Made by a program: the position numbers and the translations under genes
Shown here: one piece after another, positions 51,763 to 59,972 of the stretch
Numbering within the stretch: position 1 is the stretch's first letter
Layout of the letters: the number at the start of each line of letters is the position of its first letter
The notes under the pieces: generated by a model
The model's input: only the letters and a program-made list of their open reading frames with translations
Databases searched by the model: none
What the model was told of the DNA's origin: nothing
DNA from: Natronobacterium haloterrestre
Lineage (GTDB): Archaea; Halobacteriota; Halobacteria; Halobacteriales; Natrialbaceae
Length of the DNA: 64,000 nt
Assembly (NCBI RefSeq): GCF_900112205.1
Contig: NZ_FOKW01000002.1
Location: forward strand, 465,201-529,200
Direction of reading: 5' to 3'

Positions 51763-52551
51763 ATGCTCACGTTCATCGGCCTCGGCCTCTACGACGAACG
51801 CTCGATCACCGTCGAGGGCCGGGAGGCGCTGCGAAACGCCGACCGCGTCTACGCCGAGTTCTACACCAGCGAGCTGATCGGCACGACGATCGAGGACCTC
51901 GAGGCCCACCACGGCGTCGAGATCGAGGTCCGGGACCGCGCGGGCGTCGAGCAGGAGCCCGACGACGTGCTCGAGGCGGCCGCGAGCGAGGACGTCGCCT
52001 TCCTCACGGCGGGCGATACGATGATCTCGACGACACACGTCGACCTCCGCCTGCGGGCCCGCGACCGCGGGATCGAGACGCGCGTGATCCACGGGATCAC
52101 CGCCCAGACGGCCGCCAGTTCGCTCACGGGGCTGCAGAACTACCGGTTCGGCAAGGCGACGACCCTTCCGTTCCCGTACGCCCACGGGGCCGACGGCCTC
52201 CCGGGGAGCGTCACGGACACGCTCGAGGCGAACCGCGAGGACGGCCTCCACACGGTGGTCTACCTCGACATCAAGGTCGGCCACGAACTCACCGACGACG
52301 ACGAGTACATGACCGCCGACGTCGGCGCTGACTTGCTCTCCGAGGAGTACCCCGACACGGTGGGCGTGGTCGTCGCCCGCGCCGGCAGCCCCGATCCGCT
52401 CGTCGAGGCGGGCACGATGACCGAACTCGCCGACCGCGAGTTCGGCGATCCGTTGCACCTGCTCGTCGTACCCGGCGACTGTCACCCGCTCGAGGCCGAC
52501 GCGCTGGTCGAACTCGCCGGCGCGGACCGCGAAGACCTCGAGATCGCCTAA
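51763..52551 (+). CDS. dph5: diphthine synthase
   Basis: A 262-residue SAM-dependent methyltransferase of the tetrapyrrole methylase fold. It methylates the modified histidine of elongation factor 2 on the way to diphthamide. It begins MLTFIGLGLYDERSITVEGR, has VAFLTAGDTMISTTHVDLRL, HGITAQTAASSLTGLQNYRF and the DVGADLLSEEYPDTVGVVVA end, all diagnostic. Its stop overlaps the stop of the convergent hydrolase by 3-4 bases. Confidence 0.97.
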   Translation: MLTFIGLGLYDERSITVEGREALRNADRVYAEFYTSELIGTTIEDLEAHHGVEIEVRDRAGVEQEPDDVLEAAASEDVAFLTAGDTMISTTHVDLRLRARDRGIETRVIHGITAQTAASSLTGLQNYRFGKATTLPFPYAHGADGLPGSVTDTLEANREDGLHTVVYLDIKVGHELTDDDEYMTADVGADLLSEEYPDTVGVVVARAGSPDPLVEAGTMTELADREFGDPLHLLVVPGDCHPLEADALVELAGADREDLEIA

Positions 52552-53618
52552 AGCACCGACTGGAGTTCCCGCATGAAGTCGCTGGGGACCTCGACGTGCG
52601 GGGCGTGGCCGGTGTTGTCGAAGACGACTTCCTCGAACTCGCCGCCGACGTCCGCGTACTCCTCGAGGACCGCACGGGTCTGGTCGACCATCGGTTGCGG
52701 CGGGAAGACGTCCTCGCCGGGCCAGTCGGGGACCTGTCCCATCCGTCCGAGCGTGCCGAGGTCGAAAAGCGACTCGTTGGAGACGATCTGGTCCGAGTCG
52801 CCGCGGATCCACAGCACGGGCGGTTTCTCCTCGGGATCGACCTCCGTGATCGCCGAGAGATCGCAGTACTTCGGCGAGATCGCGTTGTTCACGCCCGTCT
52901 CGCCGGGGGCGACCCCCGGCCAGTTGTCGCTCTCGACCGCCGATCCCGGGTAGTTCTTCTCGCCGGTGGCCGTATCGAGCATCCCCGTCAGGTACGACTC
53001 CTCGCGTTCCTCGTCGAACTCGTGGGTCGGGTCGACGTAGTAGGTCCGGAGGATCTTCCGCGGGCTGGCCTCGCCTTCCTCCCCGCGGTCGCGGTTCGCG
53101 AGGCCGGCCACGAACTCGTCGTTGCCGATCCCGCCGCCCGAGCCCGCGTAGTCGTCGAAACAGGGCGTCCCCTCGAGGTCCTTCGTGCCGCCGAACCCGT
53201 ACGGCGACAGCGGGTTGACGAGGACAAGCCGTCGGACCGCTTCGGGGTTGTCGATCGCGTACCGCATCGCGATCCCGCCGCCGTTCGACCAGCCGACGAG
53301 CGTCAGCGGGGGCTCGAGGTCCAGTTCCGGCAACAGCGCCCGCAGGTCGGCCTCGAAGTCGCCAAGCCCGTTCGTCGCGTCGACGGGTTTCGTCTCGGTG
53401 TCGCCGTAGCCGCGCAGGTCGGGTGCGACCGCGTAGTGACGGCTCGGGAGGTCGACGAGTACGTCCTCGAAAAAGCGTGAGGAGGAGACGTTACCGTGCA
53501 GGAAGACGATCGGTTCGCCGTCGCCGTCGGGCGACCCCGACTCGAGGAGGTGGGTCTCGAGGCGGTCGGTCTCGATCGTCCGCGACTCGACGCCGGCGAG
53601 GGTATCGTCGCGAGCCAT
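52548..53618 (-). CDS. alpha/beta fold hydrolase
   Basis: A 356-residue hydrolase. The oxyanion stretch is IVFLHGNVSSSRFFEDVL, the nucleophile elbow LTLVGWSNGGGIAMRYA (GWSNG), the catalytic Asp is in LWIRGDSDQIVS and the His in NTGHAPHVEVPSD. A lid insert of about 110 residues lies between the Ser and Asp. Its substrate is unknown; epoxide hydrolase, dehalogenase and esterase relatives are all possible. The long in-frame extension upstream overlaps the fba promoter and was rejected. Confidence 0.9.
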   Translation of the reverse strand: MARDDTLAGVESRTIETDRLETHLLESGSPDGDGEPIVFLHGNVSSSRFFEDVLVDLPSRHYAVAPDLRGYGDTETKPVDATNGLGDFEADLRALLPELDLEPPLTLVGWSNGGGIAMRYAIDNPEAVRRLVLVNPLSPYGFGGTKDLEGTPCFDDYAGSGGGIGNDEFVAGLANRDRGEEGEASPRKILRTYYVDPTHEFDEEREESYLTGMLDTATGEKNYPGSAVESDNWPGVAPGETGVNNAISPKYCDLSAITEVDPEEKPPVLWIRGDSDQIVSNESLFDLGTLGRMGQVPDWPGEDVFPPQPMVDQTRAVLEEYADVGGEFEEVVFDNTGHAPHVEVPSDFMRELQSVL

Positions 53619-53695
53619 ACCACTCCCTATCACGTCGTCGAAAATAGCTTTCAGTGGTGACTGCAGTCGCTGACGTCCCGCCGGCCCCCCGTCTC

Positions 53696-53715
53696 GTTTA
53701 CGTTTGTGCGTAAAC
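53696..53715. promoter_or_regulatory. 20-bp perfect-arm palindrome upstream of fba
   Basis: gtttacgtttgtgcgtaaac has 7-base inverted arms (gtttacg/cgtaaac) around six bases. It lies about 26 bases upstream of the GlpR-like operator and roughly 80 bases before the fba ATG, where an activator would bind. The protein is not known. Confidence 0.5.
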
Positions 53716-53740
53716 CGAAGTAGTAACCAGACAATACGAT

Positions 53741-53757
53741 CAGAAACAAACATATTC
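53741..53757 (+). promoter_or_regulatory. candidate GlpR operator at the fba promoter
   Basis: The 17-mer cagaaacaaacatattc is identical to one at the ptfC promoter (59918-59934, opposite strand) and its first half, extended to cgatcagaaac, is shared with the glpR promoter. It overlaps a TATA-like acatattc about 40 bases before the fba ATG, a position that suits repression. Confidence 0.65.
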
Positions 53758-53793
53758 GAAAGTAATTCATCACGCCACCGGAAACCACGAACC

Positions 53794-54576
53794 ATGCAAC
53801 CGTTCGACGACACCGCGATCGATCGGGACGGCAAATCGCTGATTCTCGCCCACGACCACGGCCTCGAGCACGGGCCGTCGGCGTTCGACGGCGTCGAGGA
53901 GCGGCTCGATCCGGAGACCGTCTTCGAGATGGCGACCCACGACGCGGTCACCGCGCTGGCGGTCCAGAAGGGGCTAGCCGAGACCTACTACCCGTCCTAC
54001 GAAGACGACGTCCCGCTGCTCGCGAAGTGTAACGGCACCTCGAGCCTGTGGGAGGGCGAACCGTACTCGCCCCGGACCTGGTCCGTCGAAAGCGCGGTCG
54101 AGGTCGGCGCGGACGCGATCGGCTACACGGTCTACCCCGGTACGAACCGCGAGCCGGAGATGTTCGAGGAGTTCCGCGCGGTCCAGGAGCGAGCGCGCGA
54201 CCACGACCTCCCGGTGGCCATGTGGTCGTACCCGCGCGGGCAGGCGATCAAGGCACATCGGAAACCCGAGGTCATCGCCTACGCCGCACGCATCGGCCTC
54301 GAGCTGGGCTCGGACCTCGTGAAGGTGAAGTATCCCCGCAGCCCCGAGGCGCTGGCACACGCGGTCGAGGCCGCCGGTGACGTCCGGGTCGTCCTCAGCG
54401 GCGGCTCGAAGACGAGCGACTACGAGTTCCTGTCGACCGTCGAGGCGGCGATCGATGCGGGCGCCGGCGGCCTCGCCGTCGGCCGAAACGTCTGGCAGCG
54501 CGACGACCCCGAGCGGATCCTCGACGCCCTCGAGCAGGTGATCTTCGAGGGGGCCTCGGCCGACGGGGCGCTATGA
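53794..54576 (+). CDS. fba: archaeal-type class I fructose-bisphosphate aldolase (DhnA/FbaA family)
   Basis: A 260-residue TIM-barrel aldolase. The Schiff-base lysine lies in SDLVKVKYPRSPEALA, and the phosphate-binding loops are LSGGSKTSDYEFLSTV and GAGGLAVGRNVWQRDDPE. HDHGLEHGP near the start is the family hallmark. It should cleave fructose 1,6-bisphosphate to triose phosphates. The ADH-synthase branch of aromatic synthesis is homologous, but the fbp overlap and the shared operator with the fructose PTS support the aldolase role. ATGA overlap with fbp. Confidence 0.9.
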   Translation: MQPFDDTAIDRDGKSLILAHDHGLEHGPSAFDGVEERLDPETVFEMATHDAVTALAVQKGLAETYYPSYEDDVPLLAKCNGTSSLWEGEPYSPRTWSVESAVEVGADAIGYTVYPGTNREPEMFEEFRAVQERARDHDLPVAMWSYPRGQAIKAHRKPEVIAYAARIGLELGSDLVKVKYPRSPEALAHAVEAAGDVRVVLSGGSKTSDYEFLSTVEAAIDAGAGGLAVGRNVWQRDDPERILDALEQVIFEGASADGAL

Positions 54577-55571
54577 CCGGCGGGGAGCCGTCCGCCGCGC
54601 TCGGGCTCGGACCCGACTGTGAGCGGGTTCTGGACCGGGTGGCGACCGTCGCGTCCGACGCGGCCGCGGCCCTTCCGGAGTTGTACCGACGCGAGTTCCG
54701 ATCGACGACAGGGGCCGAGGCCAACGCCGCGAACCCGACCGGCGACGACCAGTCGACGGCCGACCGCTGGCTCGACGACCGGTTCCGCGAGGCCCTCGAG
54801 CCCCTCGAGGCCGTCGGTGCGTACGCGAGCGAGGAACGGTCCGCGGTGCGCGACTGCGGGACGGGATACGGGATCGCGATCGATCCGCTCGACGGCTCCG
54901 GAAACCTCGCCTCGAACAACGCCGTCGGTGCGGTGCTCGGGATCTACGACGCCGACGCGACGCTTCCGGCACCTGGGACGGAGCTGGTGGCGAGCGTCAT
55001 CGTCGTCTTCGGGCCGTACGTCGCGATGACGGTCGCGGCGGACGACGACGTGGCGAGGTACACCGTCGCCGACGGGGAACGGACCGATCCGCGTCCGGTC
55101 TCGCTCCCCGCCGCGGACGAGGCTGGAACCGACGACGCTGGTCTCGAGGAGGGCGACGGACCGTCCCACGAGACCGGCGACGAAGGCGAGGCTGACGAAC
55201 ACGCGGAGATCTGTGGCTTCTCGGGTCGCCGAGCCGACCTCCCGCCGTCCCTGCTTGAACGCCTCGACGATCTGCGGGCGACCCGACGGCTCCGGTACTC
55301 CGGTGCCGCCGTCGCCGACGTCGCAGCGTTGCTCGAACACGGCGGCGTGCTCTGTTACCCGGGTTCGGATCGTCGCCCGGACGGCGTCCTGCGGCTCCAG
55401 TACGAGGCGAACCCGATCGCCCACGTCGTCGAAGCCGCCGGCGGCCGGGCGATCGACGACGAGGGCCCCCTGCTCGAGCGATCGCCGGACGGGCTCCACG
55501 AACGGGTTCCCGTCTTCGTGGGCTCCCCGGAGCCGATCGACCGCGTGGCGGCGACGCTTTCGGAACAGTAG
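54573..55571 (+). CDS. fbp: class 1 fructose-1,6-bisphosphatase
   Basis: A 332-residue FBPase. The metal site is GIAIDPLDGSGNLASNNAVG with the DPLDGS motif, preceded by YASEERS (Glu). YSGAAVADVAALLEHGGVL and RLQYEANPIAHVVEAAGGRA form the sugar-binding end. An acidic, Gly-rich insert of about 35 residues (about 175-210, with GDGPSHETGDEGEADE) is unusual. It forms an operon with fba by ATGA overlap and would make fructose 6-phosphate from the bisphosphate for biosynthesis. Confidence 0.93.
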   Translation: MTGGEPSAALGLGPDCERVLDRVATVASDAAAALPELYRREFRSTTGAEANAANPTGDDQSTADRWLDDRFREALEPLEAVGAYASEERSAVRDCGTGYGIAIDPLDGSGNLASNNAVGAVLGIYDADATLPAPGTELVASVIVVFGPYVAMTVAADDDVARYTVADGERTDPRPVSLPAADEAGTDDAGLEEGDGPSHETGDEGEADEHAEICGFSGRRADLPPSLLERLDDLRATRRLRYSGAAVADVAALLEHGGVLCYPGSDRRPDGVLRLQYEANPIAHVVEAAGGRAIDDEGPLLERSPDGLHERVPVFVGSPEPIDRVAATLSEQ

Positions 55572-55739
55572 TTTCCTCCCCTCACCGCTTGCGACGCCGA
55601 GTGTCGGTTCGGGTTCGAGTCCGCCGAGTCCCGTCTTCGATCGTCGACCGGGGCCCGGGTCGACCGTGGTCGCTGTGCTATCGGTTCGAAAACGGCGGTC
55701 GACGGTTCGCGTTCGAAAGGGATCTCCGGACCGGGCGGT

Positions 55740-56171
55740 TCAGGAGAAGAGCCGTTTGAGACGAGCGAACAGTCCCTTCGACGGATCGCCGCCGCGTTTC
55801 GCCGGTTGACTCGAGGGGGATTCCGAGTCGGCGGCGTCGGTGGAAGCGTCGGTCACGTCCGCGTCGCCGCCGGCCTCCTCGATCGCCCGTTCCAGCAGGC
55901 CGCCCCCGTCGTTGACGGCGTCTTTCACCGTCCCCTTGACGACCGGTACACCTTCGAACCGATCCCGGCTGACGGATGTGTCCGCGGCGATGATCGCGGC
56001 GTCGGCCGCCGCGACGTCGTCGCTCGAGAGTTCGTTCTCCTGGCCCATGGCGCCCTGGACCTCGACCTTGATCTCGTGGCCGTTCTCCTCGGCCACCTGC
56101 TCTAAGTTCTCGGCTGCCATCTGGCTGTGTGCGATACCCGTCGGACATGCGGTGACTGCGACGAATTTCAT
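55740..56171 (-). CDS. ptfB: PTS fructose-specific EIIB component
   Basis: A 143-residue protein. The phosphocysteine is in VAVTACPTGIAHSQMAAENL at residues 8-9 of the protein core, followed by the EIIB-fru strand pattern (IKVEVQGAMGQENELSSDDV). The last 40 residues form an acidic linker and a basic end (LFARLKRLFS). EIIB takes phosphate from EIIA and gives it to incoming fructose. Its ATG overlaps the ptfI stop (ATGA). It is the last gene of the minus-strand unit. Confidence 0.93.
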   Translation of the reverse strand: MKFVAVTACPTGIAHSQMAAENLEQVAEENGHEIKVEVQGAMGQENELSSDDVAAADAAIIAADTSVSRDRFEGVPVVKGTVKDAVNDGGGLLERAIEEAGGDADVTDASTDAADSESPSSQPAKRGGDPSKGLFARLKRLFS

Positions 56172-57898
56172 GTGTCTGTATCGGTGTCGGCTACGAGTTC
56201 GCTGACCGTAGTTCTCGTGGTCGCCTCCGTGGCACGGTCGGCGAGCGCTTCCGCGTCGTCGGTCTCGAGTTCGGCGACGGTCGCTTTCACCTCGGGGATC
56301 GTGACCGCGCTCAGGCTGAGTTCGTCTAGCCCGAGACCGACGAGCAGTGCCGTCAGGTCGGGGTCGCCGGCCATCTCGCCGCACATCCCGACCCACGCGT
56401 CGCCCGCGTGGCCGGCCTCCACCGTCCGTTCGATCGCCCGGAGTACGCCCGGCTCGCACGGGTCGTGGAGGCCCGCGACCGAGTCGCGGTCGTTCTGGCG
56501 GTCGGCCGCCATCACGTACTGCGTGAGGTCGTTCGTCCCGATGCTGAGGAAGTCGACCCGTTCGGCGAGTTCGCCCGCCAGGAACGCGGCGCTTGGTGTC
56601 TCGATCATCAGGCCGAGTTCCGGTTTCTCGTAGGCGACCCCCTCCGACTCGAGGTCGTCGGCGACCGCGTCGACCCGGTCGAGCGCCGCCTCGAGTTCGG
56701 GAACCGTCGCGATCATGGGGAACATGACCGACAGCGTCCCCTCGCCGACGGCCCCCGCACGGAGCAGGGCCCTGAGTTGCGTCTCGAAGAGGTCCCTGTC
56801 CGGCCCGAGCGACCGGCGGATCCCCCGTTCGCCGAGGAACGGGTTCTCCTCCTCGGGCAGGTCGAGGTACGGGATCGGTTTGTCGCCGCCGATGTCGAGC
56901 GTCCGGACGACGACTCGACCGTCGGGGAAGGCGTCGAGCGCCTCCGCGTAGACCTCGAGCTGTTCGTCCTCGTCCGGCGGCGCTTCCCGGTCGAGAAAGA
57001 GGAACTCGGTCCGGAAGAGGCCGATCCCGTCGGCCCCCTGGCGGACCGCACCGTCCAGTTCCGCCAGCGTGCCGACGTTGGCGGCGACTTCCACCGGCTC
57101 GCCGTCGGCGGTGGTCACCGCGTCCTCGCGGATCTCGACGGCCCGTCCCTCGGCGGCACGTTCGCGCTGCTCCTCGTCGGGGTCGACGACGACCGTGCCC
57201 TCGGTGCCGTCGACGAGGACGGACGCCTCCGCGTCGATCGAGCGGAGGTCGTCGCCGACGCCGACGACCGCAGGAATGCCGAGCGACCGGGCGAAGATCG
57301 CCGCGTGGGAGGTCCGGCCCCCCTCGGCGGTCGCGAACCCGGCCACCCGCTCGGGATCGAGTTGCGCGGTGTCGCTGGGGGTGAGGCGGTCGGCGAGCAA
57401 CACCGACCCCTCCGGCAGCGCCGCGAGGTCGACGCGGTCGCCGCCGGTCAGCAGCCGCAGGAGGCGGTCGCGGACGTCCCGCAGGTCGTCGGCCCGCTCG
57501 GCCATCATGCCGTCCATCCCTTCGAACCGCTCGATCGGCTCCTCGAAGGCCCGCTCGACCGCGTGTTCGGCGGGGAACCCGTCGTCGATCGCGTCCTCGA
57601 CGCCGTCGGTGATCTGCGGATCGTCGACGAACTGGAGGTGCGCGTCGAAGACGGCGGCCTCCTCCTCGCCGACTCGCTCCGCGATCTGGTCGCGCTCGCG
57701 CTCGAGTTCCGTCCGCGCGCTATCGCGGGCGTCCGCGAACCGTTCGCGTTCCGCCGACGGATCGACGTCCTCGGCTTCCGGCGGCTCGCCGAGCTCCAGT
57801 TCGGCGCCGGGATCGTACCAGATCACGGTTCCGACGCCGGCCAGCGGCACGACCCCCGTCCCGTCGAACGTCCGCGTCGTGGTTTCGTTCGTGCCCAT
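56168..57898 (-). CDS. ptfI: PTS enzyme I (phosphoenolpyruvate--protein phosphotransferase)
   Basis: A 576-residue enzyme that starts the phosphorelay by taking phosphate from PEP. The swivelling-domain histidine is in EGGRTSHAAIFARSLGIPAV (about residue 190). The PEP-binding barrel shows GLFRTEFLFLDREAPPDEDE, RTLDIGGDKPIPYLDLPEEE and FLSIGTNDLTQYVMAADRQN. The N-terminal helical part (about 30-140) binds HPr. It lies four bases after ptfH1. Confidence 0.96.
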   Translation of the reverse strand: MGTNETTTRTFDGTGVVPLAGVGTVIWYDPGAELELGEPPEAEDVDPSAERERFADARDSARTELERERDQIAERVGEEEAAVFDAHLQFVDDPQITDGVEDAIDDGFPAEHAVERAFEEPIERFEGMDGMMAERADDLRDVRDRLLRLLTGGDRVDLAALPEGSVLLADRLTPSDTAQLDPERVAGFATAEGGRTSHAAIFARSLGIPAVVGVGDDLRSIDAEASVLVDGTEGTVVVDPDEEQRERAAEGRAVEIREDAVTTADGEPVEVAANVGTLAELDGAVRQGADGIGLFRTEFLFLDREAPPDEDEQLEVYAEALDAFPDGRVVVRTLDIGGDKPIPYLDLPEEENPFLGERGIRRSLGPDRDLFETQLRALLRAGAVGEGTLSVMFPMIATVPELEAALDRVDAVADDLESEGVAYEKPELGLMIETPSAAFLAGELAERVDFLSIGTNDLTQYVMAADRQNDRDSVAGLHDPCEPGVLRAIERTVEAGHAGDAWVGMCGEMAGDPDLTALLVGLGLDELSLSAVTIPEVKATVAELETDDAEALADRATEATTRTTVSELVADTDTDT

Positions 57899-57902
57899 GG
57901 TC

Positions 57903-58175
57903 TCAGGTCGCTGATTCGGCTTCCGGCGTCGAGAGGACCTCCTCGAGGGCGTCGAGCGCCGCTTCGGCGTCTTCCCCCTCCGCGACGAGTTCGACGTCGT
58001 CGCCGCTGGCGACGCCGAGGCTCGTGACCGCGAGCATGCTCGCGGCGTCGACCGGGTCGCCGTCGACGGGGCCGACCTGGACGTCGGCGTCGTACTCGCC
58101 GGCCGTCTCGACGAACTCCGCGGCCGGCCGCGCGTGCAGGCCGTCCTCGGGAACGACGGTGACGACGCGATCCAT
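57903..58175 (-). CDS. ptfH1: phosphocarrier protein HPr
   Basis: A 90-residue HPr. The phosphohistidine lies in VPEDGLHARPAAEFVETA, and the region around bacterial Ser46 reads VDAASMLAVTSLGVASGD. It shuttles phosphate from enzyme I to EIIA. The ATG at 58173-58175 overlaps the ptfA stop (TGATG), and an alternative GTG lies one codon upstream. Part of the fructose PTS set. Confidence 0.95.
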   Translation of the reverse strand: MDRVVTVVPEDGLHARPAAEFVETAGEYDADVQVGPVDGDPVDAASMLAVTSLGVASGDDVELVAEGEDAEAALDALEEVLSTPEAESAT

Positions 58176-58645
58176 CACGCGACCGCCTCCGTTATCGTCT
58201 CCTCGATCGCCGCCTTCGACTCCGCCTCGTGGAGGTCCTCGCGGACCTCGTCGTGCATCAGCGCCCGCGAGAGGGAGCTCAGCAACTCGAGGTGCTCCTC
58301 GCCGCCCTCGGCGGGGACGAGCAGCATGAACAGCAAGGTTGCGGGCTCGCCGTCCATCGCGTCGAAGTCGACGCCCTCGGACGACCGCGCGAACACGATC
58401 GTCGGCCGGGAGACGGCGTCGGTTTTCGCGTGCGGGATGCCGATCCCCTTCCCGACGCCGGTCGTCGTCTCGGCTTCGCGTTCGAACAGCGCCTCGAGCG
58501 CGGTTTCGCGGTCGGATACCCGTCCGGCCTCGACGGCCCGGTCGAGCATGAACTCGATACAGGCGTCTTTCTCGGCGGGCGGCTCCTCGAGAGTAATCAG
58601 TTCGGGCGACAGTACGGCGTCGATGGAAGGTTCGTCCATATTCAT
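58175..58645 (-). CDS. ptfA: PTS fructose-specific EIIA component
   Basis: A 156-residue EIIA of the fructose/mannitol type. The active histidine lies in TGVGKGIGIPHAKTDAVSRP, and VPAEGGEEHLELLSSLSRAL is the usual second conserved block. It carries phosphate from HPr to EIIB. ATGs at 58645 and 58639 are both possible. It follows ptfC by 66 bases. Confidence 0.94.
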   Translation of the reverse strand: MNMDEPSIDAVLSPELITLEEPPAEKDACIEFMLDRAVEAGRVSDRETALEALFEREAETTTGVGKGIGIPHAKTDAVSRPTIVFARSSEGVDFDAMDGEPATLLFMLLVPAEGGEEHLELLSSLSRALMHDEVREDLHEAESKAAIEETITEAVA

Positions 58646-58711
58646 GGATTACGTGGGTAGGTATGAGTCAGTTGTCTGTTGCCGATCGTCGGATAGATGG
58701 TGAGTCGTCGA

Positions 58712-59866
58712 TCAGTCGGTTGGCTGGGTGGTCTCCGTGTCCGTATCGGTCGTGACCGCGGCGTCCTCGTAGTCCGGCTTGAGCAGCGTCACGATCGTCG
58801 CGGTGACCAGGGTCCCGAGCGCGAGACAGGCCAGGAAAAGCAGCGCCTGGTTCGAGAGGATCACCACGAAGATGCCGCCGTGTGGTGCGGGCATGGTGAC
58901 GCCCAGCCAGAGGGCGGTCGCGGCGGCGGTCGCACTACCGGCCATGATCGACGGAATGACCCGCAGCGGATCGGCCGCGGCGTAGGGAATGGCCCCCTCC
59001 GTAATAAAGGAGAGACCGAGCGGGACGGCCGCTTTCGCGTTCTCGTACATCTCCTCGGAGTACTTGTGCGGCGCGATGAAGTTCGACAGCGCGAGTCCCA
59101 GCGGCGGGACCATACCGGCGATCATGATCGCGGCCATCGGCTCGTAGATGCCCTCGCCGATCAGCGCGACGCCGAAGACGTAGGCGACCTTGTTGACCGG
59201 ACCGCCCATGTCGAAGGCCATCATCGCACCCAGGACGAGTCCGAGCAGGATGGCGTTCGATCCCTCCATGCCTTCCAGCATGGTCGTCAGCGCGTCGTCG
59301 AGGATGGCGATCGGCACGCCGAGTCCGAGGATGACCAGCGGCGCGAGAAGCGCGGTCGTCACCACCGGGATGACGAGCACCGGCATCATCGGCTTGATGA
59401 ACGACGGCACCGACCAGTTCTTCATCCAGCGTGCGACGTACCCGGCCAGCAGACCGGCGACGATCGCTCCCAGGAAGCCGGCGACGGCACCGTCGGCCTG
59501 GAAGCCGACGATCTGCCCCGCTGCCTCGATGATCTGTTCCTGCTGAATCGCGTACGAGAGGATGAAACCGGGTGCGAGTCCGGGTTTGTCCGCGATCGCG
59601 TACGCGATGTACGCCCCCAGTATGGGGATCATGATCGTCAACCCGAGGACGCCGATCTCGGCCATGTACCAGGCGAGCGACCCGGTTTCCTCGAAGACTG
59701 TCTCCGTATCACCCGCGGTGAACGGGAGTTCGGCGATCATGAACCCCAGCGCGAGGAAGATCCCCCCGATCGTCACGAACGGGATCATGAACGATACGCC
59801 GGTCATCAGGTCCTCCTTCACCGACGTCACGTGTGTGCGCAGTCGGCTTTCCGCATTGTCTTTCAT
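58712..59866 (-). CDS. ptfC: PTS fructose-specific EIIC permease
   Basis: A 384-residue membrane permease with about nine to ten helices. Family motifs are LMTGVSFMIPFVTIGGIFLA, GFLGAIVAGLLAGYVARWMK, GAMMAFDMGGPVNKVAYVFG (GGPVNK is typical of EIIC-fru) and SFITEGAIPYAAADPLRVIP (the substrate-binding ITEGAIP). It imports fructose while it is phosphorylated at C1. It has its own promoter and candidate operator in the 106 bases after pfkB. Confidence 0.95.
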   Translation of the reverse strand: MKDNAESRLRTHVTSVKEDLMTGVSFMIPFVTIGGIFLALGFMIAELPFTAGDTETVFEETGSLAWYMAEIGVLGLTIMIPILGAYIAYAIADKPGLAPGFILSYAIQQEQIIEAAGQIVGFQADGAVAGFLGAIVAGLLAGYVARWMKNWSVPSFIKPMMPVLVIPVVTTALLAPLVILGLGVPIAILDDALTTMLEGMEGSNAILLGLVLGAMMAFDMGGPVNKVAYVFGVALIGEGIYEPMAAIMIAGMVPPLGLALSNFIAPHKYSEEMYENAKAAVPLGLSFITEGAIPYAAADPLRVIPSIMAGSATAAATALWLGVTMPAPHGGIFVVILSNQALLFLACLALGTLVTATIVTLLKPDYEDAAVTTDTDTETTQPTD

Positions 59867-59878
59867 TGGTGTCTGCCC

Positions 59879-59897
59879 CTGTGAGAAGCTATCACAG
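59879..59897. repeat. inverted repeat in the ptfC leader
   Basis: ctgtgagaagctatcacag has 6-base arms (ctgtga/tcacag) around seven bases. It lies between the ptfC TATA region and its ATG (59866), so it could be an operator or a leader hairpin. The look is CRP-like, but no CRP-type protein is known to act so in haloarchaea. Confidence 0.45.
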
Positions 59898-59917
59898 CAT
59901 AGTGCAAAAATATTTTT

Positions 59918-59942
59918 GAATATGTTTGTTTCTGCATATTCG
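59918..59942 (-). promoter_or_regulatory. candidate GlpR operator and TATA region at ptfC
   Basis: On the coding strand the site reads CAGAAACAAACATATTC at 59934 down to 59918, identical to the fba site. The plus strand also shows gaatatg and catattc (59918-59924 and 59935-59941), an inverted repeat with a 10-base spacer. An A/T-rich TATA stretch (aaaaatattttt, 59906-59917) follows directly. This placement suits a repressor that blocks TBP/TFB or polymerase. Confidence 0.65.
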
Positions 59943-59950
59943 ACGCAGTA

Positions 59951-59968
59951 TTTTCGTCCGAACGAAAA
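59951..59968 (-). terminator. hairpin after pfkB
   Basis: ttttcgtccgaacgaaaa has 7-base perfect arms and a four-base loop, and begins five bases after the pfkB stop. The arms end in runs of T or A, so transcription of glpR-pfkB may end or pause here before the ptfC promoter. Confidence 0.45.
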
Positions 59969-59972
59969 CCGC

